Source: Poseidonocella sedimentorum
Lineage (GTDB): Bacteria; Pseudomonadota; Alphaproteobacteria; Rhodobacterales; Rhodobacteraceae
Length of the DNA: 64,000 bases
Assembly (NCBI RefSeq): GCF_900116005.1
Contig: NZ_FOYI01000006.1
Span: 124,001 to 188,000 of the forward strand
Direction of reading: 5' to 3'
Part shown: positions 18,034 through 25,775 of the stretch, piece after piece
Layout: every line of letters begins with the position of its first letter
How positions within the stretch are numbered: the first letter of the stretch is position 1
Position numbers and translations under genes: made by a program
Notes under the pieces: model-generated
Databases searched by the model: none
What the model saw: only the letters and a program-made list of their open reading frames with translations
Told to the model about the DNA's origin: nothing

Positions 18034-18456
18034 ATGGCGACGGAACGTACGCTGAGCATCATCAAGCCGGACGCGACCAAGCGCAACCTGACCGGCAAGA
18101 TCAACGCGAAATTCGAGGACGCGGGCCTGCGCATCATTGCGCAAAAACGCATCCAGCTGACCCCCGAGCAGGCGGGCGTCTTCTACGAGGTCCACAAGGA
18201 GCGCCCCTTCTACGGCGAGCTGTGTGACTTCATGGCCTCCGGCCCGGTTGTGGTACAGGTGCTCGAAGGGGAAGGCGCGATCGCCAAGAACCGCGAAGTC
18301 ATGGGCGCAACCAACCCCGCCGATGCCGCGCCGGGCACGATCCGCGCGGAATTCGCCGAATCCGTGGGTGAGAACTCGGTCCATGGCTCCGATGCGCCCG
18401 ACACAGCGGCCGTCGAGATCGCCTATTTCTTCTCCGGTCTCGAACTGGTCGGCTAA
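18034..18456 (+). CDS. ndk: Nucleoside diphosphate kinase
   Basis: 140 residues, full length. Ndk transfers the gamma phosphate between nucleoside tri- and diphosphates through a phosphohistidine, here His117 in NSVHGSD. N-terminal [14 protein letters not shown] and central [17 protein letters not shown] are typical. AGGAG precedes the ATG at 18034. A strong intrinsic terminator follows directly. Monocistronic. Confidence 0.97.
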   Translation: MATERTLSIIKPDATKRNLTGKINAKFEDAGLRIIAQKRIQLTPEQAGVFYEVHKERPFYGELCDFMASGPVVVQVLEGEGAIAKNREVMGATNPADAAPGTIRAEFAESVGENSVHGSDAPDTAAVEIAYFFSGLELVG

Positions 18457-18479
18457 GCCCGCGAGCGATAGACCTCAAA

Positions 18480-18513
18480 GAGCCGCCCGGTGCGCCCGGG
18501 CGGCTCTTTTTTT
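18480..18513. terminator. Strong intrinsic terminator after ndk
   Basis: GAGCCGCCCGG (18480-18490) pairs perfectly with CCGGGCGGCTC (18496-18506), a 5-base loop, then seven T. It terminates ndk on the plus strand. It also lies just beyond the 3' end of the convergent XRE regulator gene, where the hairpin without a good U-run may still act. Confidence 0.92.
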
Positions 18514-18552
18514 ATGCCTGGGGCCGGTTTGCTCGGCATCCCGTTTCGCGGC

Positions 18553-19368
18553 TTACTGGAACGGCGCGTCGACCCGCAGGTGCATCTTGTGAAACGGCAC
18601 CAGATCCTCGACCTTGCACAGCCCCGATGCCCGCGCCGCCGCCAAAACCTGCTCGGCTTTTCGCGGCAAATGCTCGAACACCACGCGCGCTGCGCGCCGG
18701 CTGTCGAGCGCCTCGGGCGCGGTTCGGGTGGTGTACCCGACCCAGAAGTTGTTCTCGAAGGAGGTCACGCGGTTGAGATAGGTGAAGGTCGTCGAGAGGA
18801 TGTTGCGCCGCGACAGCAGAATCGACACGCCGTCGTTCTGTGCCAGCAGCAGGCCGCGGAATTCGCGCGTCGCCCCATCCGGGCGCAGCCCCTGCAGCGC
18901 GATCGCCTCGCGCGCCTCGTAGCCGCGCATGAAGGTCAGCCCGTCCTGCCGGAAGACATAGACCAGCCCCTGCAGATAGGCCCCCGTCTCGACGAAGCTG
19001 GGGCGGGTGAAGCGATAGAACCCGTCGGGGAAGGTCTGCTCTTCGATGTGTGTGGCGTTGCGTCCAATGAACTCGGCGATCTCCGGGTGGGCGAAGACGT
19101 TGTCCTCGCTCTCCTCGATCTCCTCGACCGGCTCCAGCAGCACGCGCGCGTCGACCTCAAAGAAATCGCAGATCCGATAGAGCACATCGGGCCGCGGAAA
19201 GCTTTCGCCGGCGAGGTAGCGGTTGAACTGTGTCCGATTGATCCCAAGATCGCGGCAAAGCGCCGCGACGGAGGCATGCCGCGTCGCAAGTTTCCTCAGA
19301 TTTTCTCCGAAGATATTGCGCAGTTCCGTCGGCGTTGGCGGTTTGCTGTGTCGCATCCGGTCCGGCAT
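18553..19368 (-). CDS. XRE-type transcriptional regulator with long C-terminal domain
   Basis: About 271 residues. The N-terminal 70 hold a Cro/CI-type helix-turn-helix: LRNIFGENLRKLATRHASVA, then LCRDLGINRTQFNRYLAGES, then FPRPDVLYRICDFFEVD. The remaining 190 or so residues (FPDGFYRFTRPSFVETGAYL, FLLLAQNDGVSILLSRRN-like region) form a domain I cannot name; no cupin or peptidase motif is evident. Start: ATG at 19368, with GGGGGAG upstream; an in-frame TTG at 19389 is possible. It is divergent from a small cold-shock-like gene, with a 40-base dyad between them. Confidence 0.78.
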   Translation of the reverse strand: MPDRMRHSKPPTPTELRNIFGENLRKLATRHASVAALCRDLGINRTQFNRYLAGESFPRPDVLYRICDFFEVDARVLLEPVEEIEESEDNVFAHPEIAEFIGRNATHIEEQTFPDGFYRFTRPSFVETGAYLQGLVYVFRQDGLTFMRGYEAREAIALQGLRPDGATREFRGLLLAQNDGVSILLSRRNILSTTFTYLNRVTSFENNFWVGYTTRTAPEALDSRRAARVVFEHLPRKAEQVLAAARASGLCKVEDLVPFHKMHLRVDAPFQ

Positions 19369-19460
19369 GAATCGTACTGTCTCCCCCAATTTACAATTTT
19401 TAACCGCGTTTCAGCGGGTTTTCGTCAAAAATCGACACGTTTACCATGAACTGACGCCAT

Positions 19461-19500
19461 TTAGCGTCGGGCGTGATGCGAATTAGCTTCACGTCGCTAA
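19461..19500. promoter_or_regulatory. Dyad between the XRE regulator and the small cold-shock-like gene
   Basis: TTAGCG (19461-19466) and CGTGA (19472-19476) are mirrored by TCACG (19489-19493) and CGCTAA (19495-19500). The surrounding 225 bases are AT-rich relative to the genome and serve both divergent genes. It may be the operator of the neighbouring regulator; this is inference from position and symmetry. Confidence 0.4.
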
Positions 19501-19614
19501 CATGACGACACAATTTAAAACGTCAAGACGCTCTAATAAACATGGCCGGACAATGTGTTGTGGGCAAAACTACAGATATCGAAACTGCTACGTTATCACT
19601 TCTGGGGGTTACAA

Positions 19615-19947
19615 ATGATCGGTGTTGTTATCTGGAGCGACCGGGCTGACCGCAAGGCTGTCATCTGGTGCGAAGACCATGGAAATCTCGCATACCTCAC
19701 AAACGAGGGTGCGCCGATCGATGAAACCCCGGAACTTGAAGAAGGCGATCTGGTCCAGTTTCGCCTGACGGAACGCAAGAGCATGCGCCTGGCCCGTGAC
19801 GTGGCTGTCGTCGAAAGCGAGGCGTATTCGGATCTCTCCGGCGCGTTGAAGGCAAATGGAGATATGGATCCTGTGATCGAACAGGCCATGATGGGCAACG
19901 TGGTCCAACTGCACCATCAAGGCCTCCCCATGGCGCGTACAGCCTGA
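19615..19947 (+). CDS. Small protein with a cold-shock-like OB fold pattern
   Basis: 110 residues; ATG at 19615 with GGGGG upstream. Residues 1-70 (IGVVIWSDRADRKAVIWCED, then LEEGDLVQFRLTERKSMRLA, then RDVAVVE) resemble the strand order of a cold-shock domain: an opening G-V-V-W strand, a charged mid-strand, then EEGD-V-F-L and a closing A-x-V strand. The aromatic RNA-binding motifs RNP1 and RNP2 are not conserved, so nucleic acid binding is uncertain. The C-terminal 40 residues are unique. It is divergent from an XRE regulator and followed by its own terminator. Confidence 0.55.
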   Translation: MIGVVIWSDRADRKAVIWCEDHGNLAYLTNEGAPIDETPELEEGDLVQFRLTERKSMRLARDVAVVESEAYSDLSGALKANGDMDPVIEQAMMGNVVQLHHQGLPMARTA

Positions 19948-19977
19948 CCTTTCCCCCAGTCAGTGTGCCATGAAAAG

Positions 19978-20008
19978 AGAGCAGGTGAGTGATCACCTGC
20001 TCTTTTTT
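19978..20008 (+). terminator. Intrinsic terminator after the cold-shock-like gene
   Basis: GAGCAGGTGA (19979-19988) and TCACCTGCTC (19993-20002) form a perfect 10-bp stem with a GTGA loop, followed by six T. The minus-strand ilvN gene ends 40 bases further on. Confidence 0.92.
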
Positions 20009-20047
20009 GCGTTCAGAAGATAGCTCGAGACAAAGCCCGCGCGGGGA

Positions 20048-20611
20048 TCACTCCCCGCTGCGTGCCAGAGCCGCGACGCCCGTGCGCGCCAGTTCAACCA
20101 GCCCGAGCGGCCGCATCAGCTCGGAAAAAGCATCGATCTTTTCCGGCGTACCGGTGATCTCGAACACAAAGCTTGTGAGCGTGCTGTCGACCACCTTGGC
20201 ACGAAAGATATCGGCCAGCCGCAGCGCCTCGACCCGGTGCTCGCCCTTGCCTTCGACCTTCAGCAGCGCCAACTCCCGCTCGACGGACGGGCCCTCGACG
20301 GTCAGATCGTTGACACGGTGCACCGGGACAATCCGCGACAGCTGCGCCTTGATCTGCTCGATCACCTGTGGCGTGCCGGTGGTGACGATGGTGATGCGGC
20401 TGTGGTGGCCGGTGTGATCGACCTCGGCCACTGTCAGGCTTTCGATGTTATAGCCACGACCCGAAAACAGCCCGATGACACGCGCCAGAACGCCCGGTTC
20501 GTTGTCCACCAGAACGGTCAGCGTGTGGGTCTCGACCGTATCGGAAAAATTGGGCCGCAGATTATAGGCCGAATGGCTCGTGGCCCCCTGTTTGATATGT
20601 AGCGCCGACAT
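20048..20611 (-). CDS. ilvN: Acetolactate synthase small (regulatory) subunit
   Basis: 187 residues from the ATG at 20611. The small subunit activates the catalytic subunit and carries valine feedback inhibition in branched-chain amino acid synthesis. The ACT domain is clear: HTLTVLVDNEPGVLARVIGL, then FSGRGYNIESLTV and HSRITIVTTG. The C-terminal ALRLADIFRAKVVD and FVFEITGTPEKIDAF segments are typical of the long form. It follows ilvB by 102 bases that hold two hairpins. Confidence 0.95.
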   Translation of the reverse strand: MSALHIKQGATSHSAYNLRPNFSDTVETHTLTVLVDNEPGVLARVIGLFSGRGYNIESLTVAEVDHTGHHSRITIVTTGTPQVIEQIKAQLSRIVPVHRVNDLTVEGPSVERELALLKVEGKGEHRVEALRLADIFRAKVVDSTLTSFVFEITGTPEKIDAFSELMRPLGLVELARTGVAALARSGE

Positions 20612-20643
20612 GTCTTGCCTTTCACATTGGGGTGGTCTGGGCG

Positions 20644-20669
20644 CCGGAAAATGATTGATCATTTTCCGG
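20644..20669. repeat. Perfect 11-bp stem in the ilvB-ilvN spacer
   Basis: CCGGAAAATGA (20644-20654) and TCATTTTCCGG (20659-20669) flank a TTGA loop. It lies 32 bases before the ilvN start. No U-run follows in the transcribed direction, so termination is unlikely; mRNA stabilisation, processing or protein binding are possible. Confidence 0.7.
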
Positions 20670-20677
20670 GCAATTTT

Positions 20678-20704
20678 CCGTGGCGGAACACTCTTCCACC
20701 ACGG
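20678..20704. repeat. Second hairpin in the ilvB-ilvN spacer
   Basis: CCGTGG, one mismatch, then GGAA (20678-20688) pair with TTCC, A, CCACGG (20694-20704) around a CACTC loop. It begins 9 bases after the ilvB stop and precedes the other hairpin on the transcript. Confidence 0.6.
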
Positions 20705-20713
20705 GGGCGGCCG

Positions 20714-22474
20714 TCAGACGAGCACCGACCCTTTGGAGTCGATCACACCCTGAGTGTCGGCTTCGCCAAGGAGCATCTCGTTATGCGCCTTGCCCGAGGG
20801 GATCATCGGGAAGCAATTCTCGTGTTTCTCCACCAGGCAATCCATGATCACCGGCCCGTCGTAGTCCAGCATCTCCTGGATCGCATCGTCGAGATCCGCG
20901 GGATCCGACACGCGGATACCCTTGCAGCCGAAGGCCTCGGCGAGTTTCACGAAGTCGGGCAGCGCCTCGGACCAGCTGTGCGAGTAGCGCTCGCCGTGCA
21001 GCAGCTCCTGCCACTGGCGCACCATGCCCAGCCGCTCGTTGTTGAGGATGAACTGCTTGATCGGCAGCCGGTATTGCACCGCCGTGCCCATCTCCTGCAT
21101 GTTCATGAGCCACGACGCCTCGCCCGCCACGTTGATCACAAGCGCATCGGGGTGCGCGATCTGCGCGCCCACGGAGGCCGGCAGCCCGTAGCCCATCGTA
21201 CCGAGCCCGCCCGAGGTCATCCAGAGATTGGGATGCTCGAAGCCGAGATACTGCGCGGCCCACATCTGGTGTTGGCCCACCTCGGTGCAGATGTAGCGGT
21301 CGTCCTTGCGGTGCTGGGTGAGAGCCTCGAGCCGTTCCAGCGCGTGCTGCGGCTTGATGGTTTTCTTAGAGCGGCGATAAGACAGGCAGCGCACGGACTG
21401 CCACTCGCTGATCTGCTCCCACCAGGCCTTGAGCGCCGCCGTTTCGGTCTTGCCGCCGCGGGCCGTCCAGCGTGCGAGCACCTCGCGCAGAACATGGGTC
21501 ACATCGCCGAGGATCGGGATATCCACGCGGATGACCTTGTTGATCGAGGAGGGGTCGATGTCGATATGGGCCTTGATCGAATGCGGGCTGAAGGCGTCGA
21601 TGCGGCCGGTGATCCGGTCATCGAACCGCGCGCCGATGTTGATCATCAGATCGCAGTCATGCATCGCGAGGTTGGCCTCATAAAGCCCGTGCATCCCCAG
21701 CATCCCGAGCCAGTGCTCGCCCGATGCGGGATAGGCCCCGAGCCCCATCAGCGTCGAGGTGATCGGAAAGCCCGTCGCCGCCACAAGCTCGCGCAGCAGC
21801 TGGCTCGCCTCGTCGCCCGAGTTGATCACGCCGCCACCGGTGTAGAAGACTGGCTTCTGCGCCGTTTCCATCGCCGTCACGAGCGCATCGATCGCGTCGC
21901 TGTCGCCCTCCACGCGGGGGTGGTAGTGGCCCTTGTCGGTCTCGGCGCGATCCTCATACATCCCGTCGGCAAATTGCACGTCCTTGGGGATATCGATGAG
22001 CACCGGCCCGGGGCGGCCCGAGGTTGCCACGTGGAAGGCCTCATGGATGCGCGGGCCGAGCTGGTCGGTTTCCTTCACCAGCCAGTTCATCTTGGTGCAG
22101 GGCCGGGTGATGCCGATCGTGTCCGCTTCCTGAAAGGCGTCCGAGCCGATCATGAAGGTCGGCACCTGGCCGGTGAGCACCACCAGCGGGATCGAATCCA
22201 TCAGCGCGTCGGTCAGGCCGGTCACCGCGTTGGTGGCCCCCGGCCCGGAGGTCACCAGCACAACCCCCGGCTTGCCCGTCGAGCGGGCATAGCCCTCGGC
22301 CGCGTGGACCGCGCCCTGTTCGTGGCGCACGAGGATATGGCGGATGTCCGACTGCTGGAAAATCTCGTCATAGATGGGTAGCACGGCGCCGCCCGGGTAG
22401 CCGAATACGGTGTCCACACCCTGATCCTTCAGGGCCTGAACAACAATCTGAGCTCCGGTCATGGGGCGTGCCAT
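20714..22474 (-). CDS. ilvB: Acetolactate synthase large (catalytic) subunit
   Basis: 586 residues. Thiamine diphosphate enzyme that condenses two pyruvates, or pyruvate with 2-ketobutyrate, in valine, leucine and isoleucine synthesis. Markers: VFGYPGGAVLPIYDEI at the start, the catalytic Glu in LVRHEQGAVHAAEGYAR, SGPGATNAVTGL, FNINIGARFDDRITG-like central domain, and the C-terminal ThDP-binding GGLGTMGYGLPASVGAQ through NVAGEASWLMNMQE. Odd point: family ThDP motifs usually read GDGSF, here GEASW. GGAGAGA five bases before the ATG at 22474 supports this start over the ATG at 22486. Expression is controlled by the upstream attenuator. Confidence 0.95.
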   Translation of the reverse strand: MARPMTGAQIVVQALKDQGVDTVFGYPGGAVLPIYDEIFQQSDIRHILVRHEQGAVHAAEGYARSTGKPGVVLVTSGPGATNAVTGLTDALMDSIPLVVLTGQVPTFMIGSDAFQEADTIGITRPCTKMNWLVKETDQLGPRIHEAFHVATSGRPGPVLIDIPKDVQFADGMYEDRAETDKGHYHPRVEGDSDAIDALVTAMETAQKPVFYTGGGVINSGDEASQLLRELVAATGFPITSTLMGLGAYPASGEHWLGMLGMHGLYEANLAMHDCDLMINIGARFDDRITGRIDAFSPHSIKAHIDIDPSSINKVIRVDIPILGDVTHVLREVLARWTARGGKTETAALKAWWEQISEWQSVRCLSYRRSKKTIKPQHALERLEALTQHRKDDRYICTEVGQHQMWAAQYLGFEHPNLWMTSGGLGTMGYGLPASVGAQIAHPDALVINVAGEASWLMNMQEMGTAVQYRLPIKQFILNNERLGMVRQWQELLHGERYSHSWSEALPDFVKLAEAFGCKGIRVSDPADLDDAIQEMLDYDGPVIMDCLVEKHENCFPMIPSGKAHNEMLLGEADTQGVIDSKGSVLV

Positions 22475-22508
22475 AGGTCTCTCCATCTCAACACGTTGTC
22501 TTGCGCAT

Positions 22509-22536
22509 AAAAAAGCCCCCGGTGTTACTCGGGGGC
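22509..22536 (-). terminator. Attenuator terminator before ilvB
   Basis: On the minus strand GCCCCCG (22536-22530) pairs with CGGGGGC (22521-22515) over an 8-base loop, then six U. It lies 35 bases before the ilvB start and after the leader peptide, so transcription must read through it to express ilvBN. Confidence 0.88.
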
Positions 22537-22577
22537 GCATGGGTCCTTATCAGGGTTCCGTTACCGGCCCATGCGCC
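22534..22577 (-). promoter_or_regulatory. Antiterminator pairing of the ilvBN attenuator
   Basis: On the minus strand GGCGCATGGG (22577-22568), inside the end of the leader-peptide frame, is perfectly complementary to CCCATGCGCC (22543-22534). The second arm takes three bases of the terminator stem, so the two structures exclude each other. Stalling at the Leu-Val-Val-Ile-Val codons upstream would leave the first arm free; a ribosome reaching the stop would cover it. Confidence 0.75.
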
Positions 22578-22608
22578 AATCTCCTACGATGACGACTAGT
22601 GCAGTCAT
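22561..22608 (-). CDS. ilvBN leader peptide
   Basis: A 15-codon frame, MTALVVIVGDWRMGR, with five consecutive control codons for Leu, Val, Val, Ile, Val. AAGGAG stands eight bases before its ATG at 22608. It ends 86 bases before the ilvB start, and the antiterminator arm lies over its last codons. This is the layout of ribosome-mediated attenuators of branched-chain amino acid operons. The peptide itself probably has no function beyond being translated. Confidence 0.88.
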   Translation of the reverse strand: MTALVVIVGDWRMGR

Positions 22609-22638
22609 GCCAAAGGCTCCTTCATTCGCGTGCCGGCA

Positions 22639-22667
22639 TCAATATGGGGCCGCAGTGGACCCGTCAA
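22639..22667 (-). promoter_or_regulatory. Probable sigma-70 promoter of the ilv leader
   Basis: On the minus strand TTGACG (22667-22662), a 17-base spacer, then TATTGA (22644-22639). It is placed about 20-30 bases before the leader-peptide ribosome site. The -10 is weak, but the spacing is ideal and the region fits the transcript. Confidence 0.6.
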
Positions 22668-22766
22668 CAGGGAATTTATACGAAAAATACCAAAACCCGG
22701 GGTTTGGACGCACTTAAATTGCGCCGGTTAGCGCTCACCGGTCTTTTTCGTTAAATTGACGTCGGG

Positions 22767-23540
22767 CTACTCTGGCTCTTCGGTCAGGCTCCGGCGAATC
22801 CGCCCCTCAAGCCAGGCGCTCATCGGGACCGCCATCGCGCGGTCATCGCCCTGTCTCGCCACGGTCACGCCCACGACGGCCCAACCCGCGCGCGGGCTGT
22901 CGCGGTGCAGCACCGGGGCGCCGGAATGGCCTGAGCGGACGGGGCAGCCGAACTGGATCAGCCCGTCCCCCGCGCCGGTGAGCGGGCAATCGAAGGCGCC
23001 GGTGAGGAGCTGCGGTCGGCTGCGTTGATACCCCACGACGCCAAGGTGGAGCGGCGACCGGTCCTCGGGGCCGGCGCGCGGGGCAGGGCGAGTCGGCAGC
23101 GGGGCGAGTTCGGTGATCGGGCGCTCCAGCGTGAGCAGGGCCACGTCATAGCGGAAATCGAGGTTCCCCAAGGGCCGCCCGAGCGGGTGAAACTCGATCG
23201 CGCGCACGCCCCGGGTGGCGACATACTCCCCGCGCTCCCAGCCCGCGACGAAGACGGTCTCGATCTTGTGTCCGGGCGTGTCCTGCGCCGCGCCGGTGCA
23301 ATGGGCGGCGGTGAGCACGAGGTCCGGTGCGACCAGAGTCCCGGTGCAGAGCCCGCGCGAATTGTACCCGCCGGTATTGACCCGGCCCACGGCGCGGAAG
23401 GCGGCGCGCTCGGCCTCGGCCAGGAGGGGCAGCTCGGTGGCGGTGGGGCTTTGGTCGTCCGCCCGAGAAAAGCCGGGCAGGGCGAGCAGCAACCCAAGCG
23501 AGAGGACGGACAGACAAAGACGGGGGCGAGGGGGCGGCAC
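22767..23540 (-). CDS. Exported trypsin-like serine protease (S1)
   Basis: 257 residues from a GTG at 23540 preceded by AGGAG. A signal peptide (RLCLSVLSLGLLLALPGFSRA) leads to a chymotrypsin-fold domain. Catalytic residues: His80 in TAAHC, Asp132 in RYDVALL, Ser206 in RSGHSGAPVL. The usual GDSGGP is GHSGAP here; His replaces the Asp before the serine, as in some bacterial V8/Glu-specific-like members. Cys pairs 65/81 and CPLTG..FGCP fit S1 disulfides. Expected in periplasm or secreted; substrate unknown. Divergent from yajC. Confidence 0.85.
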   Translation of the reverse strand: MPPPRPRLCLSVLSLGLLLALPGFSRADDQSPTATELPLLAEAERAAFRAVGRVNTGGYNSRGLCTGTLVAPDLVLTAAHCTGAAQDTPGHKIETVFVAGWERGEYVATRGVRAIEFHPLGRPLGNLDFRYDVALLTLERPITELAPLPTRPAPRAGPEDRSPLHLGVVGYQRSRPQLLTGAFDCPLTGAGDGLIQFGCPVRSGHSGAPVLHRDSPRAGWAVVGVTVARQGDDRAMAVPMSAWLEGRIRRSLTEEPE

Positions 23541-23806
23541 GCAAGGCTCCTGCGATGGGATCACGCCCGAGCATCGCCAGAAGACCCGCCGCTGCCAAGC
23601 CATTTGACGGCCCCGCGCCGCAAACGCTCCGCCATCGCCGCCCAGCGACACGGGGGCAGCGCCGCGCCGCCATGTGAAATCGCGCGCGCGGCAGAGGCTT
23701 CACGCGGTTGCGTCCCGCTAGCGCTTGCAAAGCCCCGCGCGGGCACATAGGTTCCGGCGGAATTCGCGGGGGGCCTGCCCTTCGCCACCCTGATTTGAGG
23801 TACCCC

Positions 23807-24097
23807 ATGGAAGGCAACGCAATCGCGCAGTTCGTCCCGCTTATCCTGATCTTCGCGATCATGTATTTCCTGCTGATCCGGCCGCAGCAGAAGAAGATGA
23901 AAGAGCATCAGCGGATGGTCTCGAGCCTGCGCCGCGGGGATCAGATCGTGACCCAGGGCGGGCTCATCGGCAAGGTTTCCAAGGTCAAGGAAGACGGCGA
24001 ATTGCTGGTCGATATCGCAGACGGGGTTCAGGTGCGGGTCGTGCAGTCGACCGTCGCGCAAGTGCTCAATAAAACCGAGCCCGCCAAGGACTCCTAA
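23807..24097 (+). CDS. yajC: Sec translocon accessory protein YajC
   Basis: 96 residues. One transmembrane helix (FVPLILIFAIMYFLLI) is followed by the family motif RPQQKKMKEHQRMVSSL and a small soluble domain (RRGDQIVTQGGLIGKVSKV). YajC joins SecDF in the holotranslocon. GAGG stands before the ATG at 23807. First gene of a long plus-strand run: yajC-secD-secF-TSUP-Mth938-ccmABCDG. Confidence 0.95.
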   Translation: MEGNAIAQFVPLILIFAIMYFLLIRPQQKKMKEHQRMVSSLRRGDQIVTQGGLIGKVSKVKEDGELLVDIADGVQVRVVQSTVAQVLNKTEPAKDS

Positions 24098-24118
24098 TCT
24101 TCCCCGGGAGGGGGATCG

Positions 24119-25774
24119 ATGCTTCAGATTGATCTCTGGAAGCGCGTGATGATCTGGCTGCTTGTGGCGGCCGGGTTGTTGCTGGCGCTTCCCAATGCGT
24201 TTTACAGCCGGGTCGAGACCGTCAACGACACGCGCGCGGCCCTCGCGGCGGGCGCGCCCGTCGATGAAAGCGCGGCCTCCGGCTGGCCGAGCTGGCTGCC
24301 CTCCGGCCTCGTCAACCTCGGACTCGATCTTCGCGGCGGCGCGCATCTGCTGGTCGAGGTGCAGGTCGAGGACGTCTATCAGGCGCGTATGGAATCGCTC
24401 TGGCCCGAGGTGCGCGATTTGCTGCGCGCGGCCCGCGACGAGGTCGGCACGATCCGGCTTCAGGAGAGCGCCCCCGATGAACTCGTCGTCCGCGTCGGCA
24501 ATGAGGGCGGCGCGGCCACCGCCGCCGGCCTCGTGCGCGATCTGGCCCAGCCGGTCGTCTCGCTCACCGGGGTCGGCGCCAGCGATATCGAGGTCCGCTC
24601 GCAGGGGCAGGATGTCATCGTGACCCTGAGCGAGGCCGAACGAATCGCCACCGACGAGCGCACCTTGCGCCAGAGCCTCGAGATCATCCGCCGCCGCATC
24701 GACGAGGTCGGCACGCGCGAGCCGACGATCCAGCGCCAGGGCGCGGACCGGATCCTCATCCAGGTGCCCGGTATCGGCTCGGCCGAGGAGCTCAAGGCGA
24801 TCATCGGCACCACCGCACAGCTCACCTTCCAGCCCGTCGTCACCCAGACCTCCGATCCCGACTACCGCGTGGCGAGCGGCGAGGAGCTGATCCCGAGCCT
24901 CGATGAGGAGGGCGTCTTCTACATTCTGGAACAGGCCCCCGTCGTGACCGGCGAGGAGCTGACCGACAGCCAGCCGAGCTTCGACCAGAACAACCGGCCC
25001 GCCGTAAGTTTCCGTTTCAACCCCTCGGGCGCGCGCAAATTCGGTGATTATACGGCGGCAAACATCGGCGCCCCCTTCGCCATCGTGCTCGATGACGAGG
25101 TGATCTCGGCGCCCGTCATCCAGAGCCACATCCCCGGCGGCTCGGGCATCATAACCGGCAATTTCACCGTCGAGGAAAGCACCAACCTCGCCGTCCTGCT
25201 GCGCGCCGGCGCGCTGCCCGCCGGGCTGGAGTTCCTCGAAGAGCGGACCATCGGGCCCGAGCTTGGCGCCGACAGCATCGAGGCCGGCAAGATCGCCTGC
25301 ATCGTCGCTTTCGTCGCCGTGCTGATCTTCATGGCGCTGAGCTATGGTCTCTTCGGCATCTTCGCCAACATCGCGCTGATCGTGAACGTTGGCCTCCTCT
25401 TCGGCCTGCTGTCGCTGTTGGGCGCGACGCTGACCCTGCCCGGCATCGCCGGGATCGTGCTGACCATCGGCATGGCGGTCGATGCAAACGTGCTGATCTT
25501 CGAGCGCATCCGCGAAGAGCTCAAGACCGCGCGCGGCCCCGCCCGCGCCATCGAGCTCGGCTACGAGCGCGCGCTTTCGGCGATCGTGGATGCCAACATC
25601 ACCACCTTCATCACCGCCGTGATCCTCTTCGCCATAGGCTCCGGCCCGGTGCGCGGCTTTGCCATCACCCTCGGGCTCGGCATCGTCACCTCGGTCTTCA
25701 CGGCCATCTTCGTCACCCGGCTGCTCGTCATCATGTGGTTCGAGCGACGCCGCCCCAGAACGCTGGAGGTCTGA
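24119..25774 (+). CDS. secD: Protein translocase subunit SecD
   Basis: 551 residues. SecD, with SecF, uses the proton gradient to help pull proteins across the inner membrane. An N-terminal helix, then the P1 periplasmic region beginning LGLDLRGGAHLLVEVQVEDV, the EIIRRRIDEVGTREPTIQRQ repeat, and a C-terminal RND-type bundle of five helices that includes TIGMAVDANVLIFERIREEL. GGGAGGGGG precedes the ATG. Separate secD and secF, as here, is the common proteobacterial arrangement. Confidence 0.97.
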   Translation: MLQIDLWKRVMIWLLVAAGLLLALPNAFYSRVETVNDTRAALAAGAPVDESAASGWPSWLPSGLVNLGLDLRGGAHLLVEVQVEDVYQARMESLWPEVRDLLRAARDEVGTIRLQESAPDELVVRVGNEGGAATAAGLVRDLAQPVVSLTGVGASDIEVRSQGQDVIVTLSEAERIATDERTLRQSLEIIRRRIDEVGTREPTIQRQGADRILIQVPGIGSAEELKAIIGTTAQLTFQPVVTQTSDPDYRVASGEELIPSLDEEGVFYILEQAPVVTGEELTDSQPSFDQNNRPAVSFRFNPSGARKFGDYTAANIGAPFAIVLDDEVISAPVIQSHIPGGSGIITGNFTVEESTNLAVLLRAGALPAGLEFLEERTIGPELGADSIEAGKIACIVAFVAVLIFMALSYGLFGIFANIALIVNVGLLFGLLSLLGATLTLPGIAGIVLTIGMAVDANVLIFERIREELKTARGPARAIELGYERALSAIVDANITTFITAVILFAIGSGPVRGFAITLGLGIVTSVFTAIFVTRLLVIMWFERRRPRTLEV

Positions 25775-25775
25775 C

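Noticed and set aside
20615-22381. Plus-strand open frame opposite ilvB
   Set aside because: Antisense shadow with no family pattern; it would also run through the ilvB-ilvN hairpins.
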